19,952 bases of DNA. It comes from Ichthyophonus hoferi. Lineage: Eukaryota; Opisthokonta; Ichthyosporea; Ichthyophonida; Ichthyophonidae. Each line of letters starts with the position of its first letter. The stretch's first letter is position 1. The position numbers and the translations under genes were made by a program. The notes below the pieces were generated by a model. That model did no database searches, was not told where the DNA came from, and worked only from the letters and a program-made list of their open reading frames with translations. The stretch covers positions 198,099-218,050 of the forward strand of contig NAOQ01000061.1 of assembly GCA_002751075.1 (NCBI GenBank). Reading direction: 5' to 3'. Positions 11,101 to 19,952 of the stretch are shown here, in pieces.

Positions 11101-13696
11101 AAAGCAGGATCGAAGACAATATTAACTATATTACCCAAAAGATAAAATGATTGGTGAAATACGAGTATACAATCTACACATAGAGCCTGTCTACCACAGC
11201 ATATCATTAATCTCTTTTCAACCACTTATATCCTTCATATATCACGCACCCTCTCTTTTCCCTTTACCCTCTATCTATAGGTATATATACCAGGCCATAT
11301 TGGCCACCTCCTGGGGCTTGCACTCCTTCACCCTTTCCCTAATATGGTGGGCAGAGGCCTGGAAGTATTGGTCGTGGGCATAGGACATAGTGGCCAGAGC
11401 CCACATTGTATTGGATATTGTCACTGCATCCACCTTGTAAAATACGCTTAGCTGCCGTTCGACTATGGCTGGTAGGGTATATGTTACAGCACTTTAATAA
11501 TCCTGTTGCCCTACTCCCGTATGTCTAAACATGGGCCTCTCTTTGGCTTACAATACACGGCTATATACTACTATCTACCTCTCTATCTCTATATCCCCCC
11601 TTTCTCTACCTAGTCCTACTTAGCCCTACCTATCTCTATATCCACTCTATCTTTGCTTACCACTAGTTAGTTACATTTGTATCCCCCTGTGACTTTGATG
11701 TATATATATAAAAACATGCTATTACTAGCTTACATACAAAGTATGTAAAAATACTCAGAAAAATTGCCGTTGTGAAGGTATCCCATATCTCCTTTCTATA
11801 TACAAACATGTACACTCACTACAATCCATCCTTCTTTACCAACTACATTATCTTGAGTTACCTGCATAAATGTTTGGTTGCTTAACTTGTAGTGTTGCCA
11901 TGTACATAGCTATTCTGGATAGTTCCTTTGGCTCCAAGTATTTCAACCGGTTCATTGCTGCTAATGTAAAGTCCTGTACCCATGTAGACCAATCATTATT
12001 TATCTATATCACATATAGTTATATTTAGAATCTTATTTGTCCTCATACACACAGATTATACACTGCAGTTGAACTAATAGAAGTGCAACATCCGGCCGAA
12101 ATAGATGATCACATAAAGTGATGTGAAAAGCAATTACACTGCTGGCCATTGACCAATCACTATAATTACGCTTCCACCTACATACCTACTGACTATTAGC
12201 GCCTAATGACTAACTGCCCTCTACCATCATCCTCTCACTATCCTATGTTATAATTAAACATATAAAAGTGCCTGGACTACCACATGGTAGTCGTCTTTTT
12301 TTTTGTCTTTTTCACTTATTCTCTCATGCTCTCAACCAACAAAAAAAATCTCTTAACCCCAGTGCTCACCTTCACTATGTCCGGATTAACATTACGAATC
12401 ACAGCCAGTATACCAAAGGCCTCAACGAGTGAGGCCCCATCTAGTTTGTGGGGATTGGCCTGTAAAACAGCATCCTTCTCCCCCTCATCTAAAATTACAG
12501 GTTCATAGCTAGGGGCTGCCACACGGTGCTTTTTCAAGGCATTATCGAAAACTACATAGAAAAATATAGGGAAAAAAACCATATCGAGGTGTGTGTGTGT
12601 GTTAGAGGTAATATGCATGTGTGTTAAACTTAACATATGCACATGTATAAAGATATTTACATAAGGAAATATGGAGTGATTAGTTGTGGCGAATATATTC
12701 ACCCTTATATATATACAATGTGTAGTACATATGTTTGTGTCTACTTTAGCCCCTTAACAGTCGATTGCATTTATCTAATTGTATATGTGAATTTAATAGA
12801 GTGATGAGAATTACAGCCTTAAAACCTGTGCAACCCAGTAGAAAGAAGAATTTAAACAATATAATAGAAAGGAAAGGCAAAAAATAATATAAATTGAAGT
12901 AAGCAGTTGAGAATATAGGCTCCTAGGTATGTGTAAAGTGTATTACCGCTATTACTATAGGGAAAGATAAACCATACATAAGGAAGAAAAACCTTTATAA
13001 AATGTACTTGTAAATTGTTTTATATACATGAAGTGTTTTTGTTATCTTCCCTCTATGGATATTGCACTTTAATTCCCATATTTTGTGAATGGTTTAGTTA
13101 ATATTATAGGATAATAATGGTCATGATGATAAGGTATAGGGTGTGGCAGGAGATATTCGGGACACTGACCATTCACATCTTCCGTTATAGTAGATCTTTT
13201 CTGCGCCATACACCATTATTAGTAGCTGTGTATTGAAAACAACATTACCACCCATTCATATTTTTAGTCTTTAACTTGGAGTTATGATTTTCTATTGAAC
13301 TCCAAAACAAATTTTATATATACATCTCTTATTATTTATATTTATTTAGATAACATATTGGGTTTGAAACACTGGACATGCGATGGATTATAATTTATTG
13401 ATAAGGCTTTATCTTGAATGAAAATATGTAACCGATATTTCCGAATGGTATAGAGATAATTAACCCTACAAATGATGCAGAGTTAAAATGATTAAGATAC
13501 ATTTATCAATAATAAAATACGTAAGAAAAAAGAAGAAGAAAAAAATATGGGCATAGTTGTGAATAAAAACACAGACAGTAAGATTTGTATAAATAATAAT
13601 TACGTGAAGAGAGCGTTGGGCCAACAGGAAAGCCCGTCGCAGTAAAACTGCCAAGTGAAAGGGCACCGGGGAACTATGCCTTAGGGTAAGAGCCAT
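8141..13696 (-). CDS. Mitochondrial-type helical-repeat RNA-binding protein (37-residue HPR/OPR/FASTK-like repeats), complete
   Basis: Ten exons on the minus strand: 13696-13604, 13200-13170, 12551-12370, 12003-11862, 11468-11291, 10750-10652, 10394-10314, 9289-9192, 8887-8807 and 8295-8141. They total 1140 nt, or 379 residues plus TAA, and all nine junctions keep phase. The N-terminus (residues 1-31, MALTLRHSSPVPFHLAVLLR...) has no acidic residue, is rich in Arg/Leu/Ala and looks like a mitochondrial presequence. The body is an alpha-helical repeat. The aligned cores (W-A-x-A-T type) sit at residues 135, 172, 209, 246, 284 and 328, with a weaker one near 88. Examples are NTMWALATMSYAHDQYF, NMAWACARFKFTNEHFY and TILWAFATMRNFNGHLL. 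The spacing of 37, 37, 37, 38 and 44 matches the heptatricopeptide class and is close to OPR and FASTK repeats, which bind organellar RNA. No C-terminal RAP domain is visible. Target RNA and exact family are unknown. Confidence 0.9.
9290..10313 (-). other. Large intron 7 of the helical-repeat gene
   Basis: This intron of 1024 nt runs from the GTAAGA donor after exon 7 to the TGACAG acceptor before exon 8. It holds several TA-dinucleotide runs (9919-9933, 10088-10102 and 10152-10170) and chance open frames of up to 69 codons on the plus strand. I see no coding homology and no RNA gene. If the GTAAGA donor were not used, exon 7 would read straight into a TAA stop (CGGLREstop-like end), so intron retention here would truncate the protein after about 269 residues. 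Confidence 0.6.
10751..11290 (-). other. Intron 5 of the helical-repeat gene
   Basis: This 540-nt intron begins GTATATATAC and ends TGTAG. The reading frame of the following exon stays open for about 70 codons into it (up to 10962), but the added residues do not fit the repeat pattern and the phase-correct acceptor is at 10751. The other introns of this gene longer than 300 nt are 13201-13603, 12552-13169, 12004-12369, 11469-11861, 8888-9191 and 8296-8806. They are AT-rich with short simple repeats (a GT run at 12593-12602 and a TATG run at 8889-8908) and show nothing else I can name. Confidence 0.6.
13170..13200 (-). other. 31-nt micro-exon of the helical-repeat gene
   Basis: The exon reads KRSTITEDVN plus one base, between a GCGCAG acceptor and a GTCAGT donor. 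I chose it because exon 1 ends in phase 0 and exon 3 begins with two bases of a codon, so an exon of length 3n+1 is required. This candidate fits exactly and joins to give ...RSLH-KRSTITEDVN-VFDNALKKH. The acceptor lacks a good pyrimidine tract, so this is the least certain exon of the gene. The residues it adds would sit just after the presumed targeting peptide. Confidence 0.55.
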
Positions 13697-14882
13697 ACTA
13701 ACAATCACCTAGCCGTGGTTGCACAACCATGAATTTACTCGATTTGCATTTCGCTGGACCCTAATTTTACGTTTTGGATATAAGAGGAGTGGTCATCACT
13801 TATATAATATATCAATCGTTGACCCTATCTGTTATTAATCCTGTCTCATGCTATATTAAGGTTTAGGGTTACTTGTTAGCCCTTTTCGTCTTTCGGTAGT
13901 TTGTCGTGCCCCTTATGCGATCGCTAATATATATTTTTATAACGCAATTAAAGTTCTAGACGAATAACATCGACCTAACCCAGTTTTTATTTGTTTATTC
14001 CGTAAATAGAAACTCATCTCATTCGTTTAACTAAACAGAGATCACATTGCATGATATTATATTTAACAAATAGCACATTAGATGACGCGCCTAATGTTAG
14101 GCTAAACGCAATGATACCGTCGCATAAACAAGATACCTGGTCAAATCACCCGACATCTTTATTTACAACATAATACCGCACGTTACCTACCAAATCAGAC
14201 TATAAATAAATAATTGGAATGGCCTAACTCTATGCACTATCAAAAATTAATACGCTATTCGTCATATTTTAAGGCAAGAATAATAGATCGCAGGTTCGAT
14301 TATGAAATTTGACCCAGCGAGATGTGTCAAATAGAGACCAAGGACATATGTTTCAGACAGGCATGGATGGTGTAATTAGGAAATGCAAACAACTACCAAA
14401 AGGGTTAGATACGAGGGGGTTGTAGCTATATTTAGTCTTGACTATTTTAGCAATACAATTCTTAAAGAAGTAATTTGGAGCAAGCTGCATATTATATTGG
14501 GCCCGTGCATATAAATGAGTCGTAAAATATTCCAGATCGAGGATTCCATTGGAAGGCCTAGCCGTATAACCCGCTATATCATCATTCCCTAATTGCATCT
14601 TTACAGTTTTTTCACTAATCTAAGTGGTTCTCGACATTTCTCACCAAATAGAAATAGTTGCATATCATACGGTAAACAAGAATCTGCTTAACTACATGAT
14701 TACTAGGCAATAGGGACTTGTAATATCATTATGGCTCCCGTATTCGACTCAATTACAATGCAATTTTAGACCCACCTATTTGTTATTTAAAAGGTGATAG
14801 AACGACACTATAATTAAGAACGACACTATAGTTAAGCATTACTACATACTAGGTAGTAGTAGTTGCACACATAACAAGAAAC
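13697..14882. promoter_or_regulatory. Divergent intergenic region between the helical-repeat and sterol acyltransferase genes
   Basis: The two start codons lie 1186 bp apart and point away from each other, so both promoters, and any shared control, must be inside. I see no certain TATA box or initiator. Structures present are a perfect hairpin GCCTAATGTTAGGC at 14089-14102, a short inverted repeat TGGTTG-CA-CAACCA at 13713-13726, and an 18-bp tandem duplication at 14801-14836, close to the acyltransferase start. An open frame of 81 codons lies on the minus strand at 14353-14598. It has no family signature and no splice partner that I can find, and is not called as a gene. Confidence 0.55.
14801..14836. 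repeat. 18-bp tandem duplication near the acyltransferase start
   Basis: AACGACACTATAATTAAG is followed directly by AACGACACTATAGTTAAG, with one mismatch in 18. It ends 46 bp before the ATG of the sterol acyltransferase gene, in the 5' untranslated or proximal promoter region. A paired regulatory site or a simple slippage duplication would both look like this. Confidence 0.85.
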
Positions 14883-17800
14883 ATGACGCCAAACCTTCGG
14901 CCACGCAAGACAAGTATTAACAGCAAGAAGGCTGTTGGTACTGTGGCTGAGCCTAAATATACAGATAAACACACTGGAACCACACCCGACAGTGCCTCAA
15001 CTCTCAAGGCTGAACCAATAAAGAAACCACAGTAAGGGCATTCTGAGTCCTTTTAACGCATGCATCGTCTAGTCTGGGGGAGGGTTAATGCACTGTTCTA
15101 TTGATATATATATAAACAGGAAAACGATATTACAGTCAACCATTCACATACGGGATCTTGCACAACATTTCTTTATATTTGTTGGTTTTACTTTTAATGG
15201 TATAGAATTAGTTGGCCAAATTTGCGCTGCTATTGTCACTACTATACGTACTGATAATATTCTCTACCCCTAGTCGGTTGCCAGGTCCTACTCCTTTCCT
15301 TGCCCAGACCTCTTTACTGGACGTACACGAGCAGGTGGTTTCCAACCTTTTGCTTTGTTATGATCTCTGTGATATATATGGCTCATAGTAAGATAAATAT
15401 TTCAAAACATAAGTGTTTTGACAAAAATTTAATTTTGGCTATTTTCTTTAATGCGTTTAAGTGCAACTTTATGGATGGGTGTACTGGAGATATATGCCAA
15501 CTCTATTACTCTATGCCTCCCTATATGTGCTAGCTACCTTACTTAAAATCTTTATGCATGTTGATGTTAGCGTTGCTTACACATATATCTATCTGCAATT
15601 CTATTATTTAATTTTGCGATGCCTCTGTGAGCTATTAATCATTTGTTTTCATGTACATACTTTTTATCTATGTGTATTTATGAATGTGAAAAATGTTTAT
15701 GGTCAACATTGGTGTGGTGGTCCTATGGATGGAGGAGCTCTCAATTTCGTATATAGTTATATAGTGATATGTGTTTTTTTGTTGATAATGAGTATTGCTT
15801 TGGATTGTAGTAAAGTATTATACCACTGCCTTTAACAGTTCAGAGCACAAGTGCTTTCCAATTGAATACCTTAGAGAGAAAGTACCACTTCACGCCAATA
15901 TACATTACTTGATGATCGCAAAACAGAGACTATATTCCAATTCATGTAGCCACTTTGTATCCCTTACATCTCTTTTACATTAATATTGCGTGTAAGTGCT
16001 TCAGTCAATCTATTGGTAGGGACCTAACTTACCATTACACTGGTTGTCTAGGAGATTACATGTTATACTATAGATACCTTAGTGTATCTAGTATCTTAGT
16101 CGTACACACCCCTCTCTCCTCATACCTTGTCTCTATGTGACAGAAGACCTTTCGATTATTTTGGTTGGTAGCTCACTATGGATGGCACATAATGTGCTAG
16201 AGCTATAAACCTAGTATACCATTGGGGTTACAATCAGAGCCAAGAGGGTAATGTAGTGTAGGCAGAGATATAACTACATATGGTTTACACTATTACTGCA
16301 TGTTGTCTGAAGGATTATATATATTCAGAATAACATTTTAACATTTAACTAACCAATAGGAGCCCAGCAATGGAGGTGTCAAGAATGGGTTCCTAAATGG
16401 GTTCCTGGTCATGCTGGTATTCTATCTACTGGCCACTATAGGTAAGAAGGGGTGCGGAAGAGTGAGAGGGAGCAGAACACACTGTGATCATTGGGTCATA
16501 TTATTTACTACTTGATATCATCTTCTGTGAGAGATCGTGGTATTGGTGGCTGTATTTAGATGCTGATAAGAAACAGGATAGAGATGGTGGATGGTAATTG
16601 GTGGGTAGGATTTTAAACCCACCAATGGGTTCCAAGTATCATAGAGTGTATTGTAATATAGACATGACATCATAGGTAATGATAGGGATAAAGGAATAAA
16701 GTGATTGGATAGATATCATCCTGCCCACAAAGGAAGAGTAGATAGGGGTGCATGTGCATGTGTAAAGCTCTATATAAAGAGAGTAAATAGAGACAAACCT
16801 GGTATATGGTTAGATATATGGAGTGGATCATGTTGGTTTTGGTGGGATGTGTCTATCTTACTATGGGTCTATACGAATATATATATATATATATATATAT
16901 ATACTATACAGGGAGCAATATGCGAGAGGATGGTCAGCCTGTACAAACCAACATGTTTCGCATTATGACCGTGGATCTGGCTGTGATGTTTGTCGTTGAC
17001 TTTGTTCTTTTTCTTTCGTCTTTCAAGTAAGTATTGTTCTTTATGCAGCTTGACCTTAGATATGTCTAGGTTGTCGTCTTCTATATGATATATAGGATAT
17101 TGTATATAGTATATAGTATGCAATATATAGCATATAATATGTAGATGTAGTATATAGTATATAGTATACAGTATGTAGTATATAATATGTAATATAGAGT
17201 GTATAGTATATAGTATATAGTATGAAATATAGATTATCGAGTATGTAGTATACACTATGATATATAATATATATATGTAATATAGAGTATATAGTATATA
17301 ATATGTAATATAGAGTATGTAGCATATAGGATATAGTATACAGTATGTAGTATGCAGTATACAGTATATAATATGTAAGATGGAATATAGAGTAGTATAT
17401 AGTATATAGTACATAGTATACAATATATAATATATAGTATACAGTATATAGTATATAGTAAGACCATAGAACATCGACCAATTATTCTTTTGGCTGACAC
17501 TATCTTTCTAAATCATGATATTGTCATTCATGATTGCCCACAAATGACAATGTTTCCTTGACGTATAATCCTTCCAAGTGGGAAGATACCTAAAGATACC
17601 TAATTATAGCAGTATATATTACCCAATGACCTACTGCCAATAGTACGCCAAATTGGAATACTTAGTATCATTAATCACAACATGATTGGTAGAGAATGCA
17701 TTATGAAAGGTCACATTTACCCACCTTTCCCTATATGATCCAACCATATGCCTCCTGTCATCTATCCCTCTCACCCGCAGCTCCTTCTTCTTCCAAAAGA

Positions 17801-19952
17801 TGGTGATCAAAGGGTACATTACTTCCAATATCTATCATGTCATCCACCATTCTATCCTAACCTTGAACTTCGCAGCTTCAGCCGGTACGTGCACGCCTCT
17901 CTACCTTTATACTAACTACCTGTAGACCTCCTGCTATACACGTAGGGTGTAGTCATTAATGGTAGACTGATCCATGGTATTCCAGGTCATTTCTTTATTT
18001 TTGATTTGCAAAGTTCTGCAGTGTAGGCTTTATAGATAGGCCTGGTAGGGGGGAGAGGAGGGAGTTAGTTATATGGAAGAGGAAGAGGTGGTGGTTCATA
18101 TGATGGTATGATACTGATCCAATCATATTACAGGGATTATCCTGTACAGGGATTGGCCGTGGCCCCAGACCCTCTTTATCCAATTGCATACAGTCTCTAT
18201 CTGTAAGCATCTCTGCATCTTGATTGCATGTGTATATATAGAGGACTCACCTATCTCACTTATATGCATATGTGGACCATACATGTATATATATATATAT
18301 ATATACCTGAACATTTTATTATGTTCAATGGGCAAGGGATATAAGATATCTACTCTTATTAATGATTGGTACTATACAAGTCAACTTTTCCTTCCCATCC
18401 ACTGGTGGCCTATTACGTTATACAATTCCTATTTGATACAAATATATTTGATTCCATATTCGCTTGGCCTTACATGGCCTGAGTGTATTTGGCCACCATT
18501 CTATCTCTAATTCCTGGCTGGCTATCTAGGATGAATCATAGCTAACCCCTGGGTGGCCCTGCCCCCTTCCCCTTTTAGATATGAAAATGCATTCGTACAT
18601 TAGTACTAATCGAAAGTTGGCCCGAGAGGTGAGTCCGTACCCACAATTTTCTACTATATCTATGTCTATAATGTTCTCTCTCTCTCTCTCTCTCTCTGCC
18701 TCTCACTCATGTTAACCTTCCACTACAGAAAGCCCAACTAGAAATTACCAATCCCAAGGCAGCCCTAGAGCATCCCTACCCCCACAATGTCAACCTACGC
18801 AACTTTCTCTACTACCTCTTTATACCTACCCTGGTCTATCAGACCTCCTACCCACAAACCAAAACGTAAGCGCGGTGGGAGACCAATGCAATCTCAGTGC
18901 GCATGACTTTATAGTAGACCCCCCTCCCCTGGCCCTCCTCCTCTCTCTCTTCTCTTCTTTCTTTCAGATGTACAGAACTAACCTAGTAATATGTTGCCTT
19001 CAGAATCCGCCCCTGGTACCTGGGTCTACGATTGGTGGAGATGATGGGCATACTGGTTTTTATCTACATGTTATTGTCCAATCACGTAATGCCTGCCTTT
19101 GATCAAGCTACCGTCCTAATGCCACATGAATGTAGGTGCTTTCATCCAATCATGTCCTTGGGTCTCCTAATTTCTCCTAATATCTCCCCTTTCGTTGGCC
19201 CTAACCCTGATATAACTGCATTAAAAATCTTGGTTTTATCCTTGTGAACTAATTGAAAGAATGAAATAAATCAGTGTTGGATAGTATTTTATACAATTTT
19301 ATAGCATTTCGGTGATACTTTACAACATATGGCATGCTAAAGATAGATATACAGCCCCCTCTGGATACTAACTCATTCCTCCCTCCCTCTTTCTCTCTCT
19401 CTCTGCACAGTAATACTGGAGATTATTCTCCCCTGTGCCACTGTCTTCTTACTATTATTCTTTTTTGTCTTTGAGTCTCTCTGTAATTTCATGGCTGAAA
19501 TCACGTGCTTCGCTGACAGACGATTCTACGATGATTGGTGGAATAGGTGGGTGGGAATATGCAAGAGGGCGAGCACTGGGTGTACCCATTGTATTCACGG
19601 ATTGACTATATAGTCTCTATATAGACATAGACTAGATCAAGACCCCGCCAGTATATATCCTGTTATGATTGGTGTAATCTGAGGCCGAGGTTATGGCCTG
19701 CCAATAGTATTGCCTCTCGCCTAACCTACTCTACCCGCCTCTCCCAGTACTACATGGGCAGAGTTTGCAGTAAAGTGGAACAAACCAGTCCACGAATTTC
19801 TACTCCGCCACGTTTACTTAGAGGTATGAGGTTATAAATACACAGTAACATCATTTTACCCTACATGTTTTAATATGAGTATTTCTCACCCCTGTATGCT
19901 CTGTTCTACCCACCTTCCTTATTTCATACTGTCTAGCTTAATATTGCAGCCA
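14883..19952 (+). CDS. Sterol O-acyltransferase (ACAT/ARE type, MBOAT superfamily), partial
   Basis: Eleven exons are resolved: 14883-15031, 15274-15334, 16360-16441, 16912-17026, 17781-17884, 18134-18202, 18579-18628, 18729-18865, 19004-19131, 19411-19546 and 19748-19823. They give 369 residues with every junction in phase. The enzyme esterifies sterols with fatty acyl-CoA in the ER membrane for lipid-droplet storage. A polar cytosolic N-terminus (1-70) contains SLLDVHEQ. Membrane segments follow (GFLVMLVFYLLA, VMFVVDFVLFLSSF). Then come DWPWPQTLFIQLH (177-189), MKMHSYISTN (195-204), the family block YYLFIPTLVYQTSYP (about 238-252), IRPWYLGLRLVE, and NFMAEITCFADRRFYDDWWNS, which includes the FYxDWWN motif at 337-343 needed for acyl-CoA binding in known members. 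KWNKPVHEFLLRHVY matches the WNxPVHxxLxRHVY stretch. The catalytic His (HE motif) comes later and is outside the window. The next acceptor is near 19936 or 19949. The presence of MKMHSY and the LxYxxxYP block favours sterol over diacylglycerol acceptors. Confidence 0.95.
15335..16359 (+). other. Large intron 2 of the sterol acyltransferase gene
   Basis: This 1025-nt, T-rich intron starts GTGGTT and ends AATAG. It has a plus-strand open frame of 124 codons at 15461-15835, unusually long for this composition and rich in Leu, Ile, Tyr, Cys and Val, like a membrane protein. It shows no motif I recognise and no neighbouring exon that continues it, so it is most likely a T-rich chance frame. Two short perfect hairpins are present, CAAAACA-TAAG-TGTTTTG at 15403-15420 and AGCAC-AA-GTGCT near 15846. 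Confidence 0.55.
16877..16903. repeat. AT dinucleotide tract directly before an acceptor
   Basis: About 13 AT units end eight bases before the acceptor of acyltransferase exon 4 (exon start 16912). The usual pyrimidine tract is therefore replaced by alternating AT. Length change here could affect splicing of that exon. Confidence 0.85.
17027..17780 (+). other. Intron 4 of the sterol acyltransferase gene, carrying the heptamer array
   Basis: This intron of 754 nt begins GTAAGT and ends CCCGCAG. Half of it is the 7-bp repeat array listed next. The remaining part (17461-17780) is unique AT-rich sequence with a TGATTGGT word at 17683. No coding potential is evident. Confidence 0.7.
17088..17460. 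repeat. Degenerate heptanucleotide array, consensus AGTATAT
   Basis: About fifty 7-bp units stand in tandem. The commonest is AGTATAT, with variants AGTATAC, AGTATGT, AATATGT, AATATAG, AGCATAT and AGTATGC; there are a few slips out of register near 17241-17280 and 17395. A longer block (AGTATAT AATATGT AATATAG, 21 bp) recurs starting near 17177 and 17293, and in altered form near 17363, so some growth occurred by copying multi-unit segments. On the minus strand the unit is stop-free in every frame, which produces overlapping open frames of up to 201 codons made of Tyr, Ile, Leu and Thr. These are not genes. Confidence 0.9.
18203..18578 (+). other. Intron 6 of the sterol acyltransferase gene
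   Basis: This 376-nt intron begins GTAAGC and ends CTTTTAG. It contains a TA tract at 18285-18305 and a TGATTGGT word at 18363. A 108-codon plus-strand frame runs from exon 6 through this intron in a frame different from the enzyme and is a shadow. Confidence 0.6.
18675..18697. repeat. TC dinucleotide tract in intron 7
   Basis: Eleven or so TC units lie about 30 bases before the acceptor of the MKMHSY-to-K junction (exon start 18729). A shorter TC run at 19389-19404 sits just before the acceptor of the FYxDWWN exon. Both act as, or add to, pyrimidine tracts. Confidence 0.85.

Noticed and set aside
14279-14310. tRNA-like T-arm (GGTTCGATT)
   Set aside because: The flanking bases cannot form the T stem, and no matching D-arm, anticodon arm or acceptor stem was found.
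14353-14598. 81-codon minus-strand frame between the divergent genes
   Set aside because: It has no recognised motif and no splice partners, and its length is within chance for this composition. A faint resemblance to the open intron frame at 10751-10962 was too weak to report as a repeat.
15300-15533. Continuation of acyltransferase exon 2 as a 77-codon frame
   Set aside because: It is in another frame. The T-CGG start at 15274 with donor at 15334 gives RLPGPTPFLAQ and SLLDVHEQ and keeps phase with exons on both sides.
16869-17481. Three overlapping minus-strand open frames of 201, 141 and 81 codons
   Set aside because: They are products of the 7-bp array, made almost only of Tyr, Ile, Leu and Thr, and lie inside an intron of a well-supported gene on the other strand.
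1-19952. CRISPR arrays, bacterial operons, rRNA genes
   Set aside because: There are no spaced direct repeats, Shine-Dalgarno-linked gene strings or rRNA-like conserved stretches; the window is plainly eukaryotic and spliced.

Overview
The window is nuclear DNA of an intron-rich, AT-rich eukaryote (by eye about one third G+C). It holds three spliced genes whose exons had to be assembled by hand from splice sites, reading phase and family motifs. Introns begin GT (often GTATGT, GTAAG or GTGAG) and end AG. There are no bacterial gene signals. The lineage cannot be fixed from this window. The sterol acyltransferase reads like fungal and animal SOAT/ARE enzymes, while the 37-residue helical-repeat protein recalls organellar RNA-binding families (heptatricopeptide/OPR/FASTK-like) that are large in alveolates, algae and animals. 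An early-branching fungus, another opisthokont or an alveolate-like protist are all possible.

Layout from left to right. (1) 1-4243, minus strand: a SET/MYND (SMYD-type) protein lysine methyltransferase in eight exons. It carries a long low-complexity insert and runs off the left edge before its last exon or exons. (2) 4244-8140: 3.9 kb with no confident host gene. It contains decayed coding-like fragments, one of which has a clear tyrosine-recombinase arginine box near 6924-7015. (3) 8141-13696, minus strand: a complete ten-exon gene for a 379-residue protein with a mitochondrial-type N-terminus and at least six repeats, the central ones spaced at 37 residues. All nine splice junctions agree in phase. 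(4) 13697-14882: a divergent intergenic region with an 18-bp tandem duplication. (5) 14883 to beyond 19952, plus strand: a sterol O-acyltransferase (ACAT/ARE family, membrane-bound O-acyltransferase superfamily). Eleven exons are resolved, reaching past the FYxDWWN motif; the histidine active-site exon lies outside the window.

The genes do not form an evident pathway: one is chromatin- or protein-methylation related, one probably serves mitochondrial RNA, and one makes steryl esters in the ER membrane. The main non-gene signals are a roughly 370-bp array of a degenerate 7-bp unit inside a SOAT intron, which leaves all three minus-strand frames open, and a strong excess of the word TGATTGG/CCAATCA, mostly inside introns.
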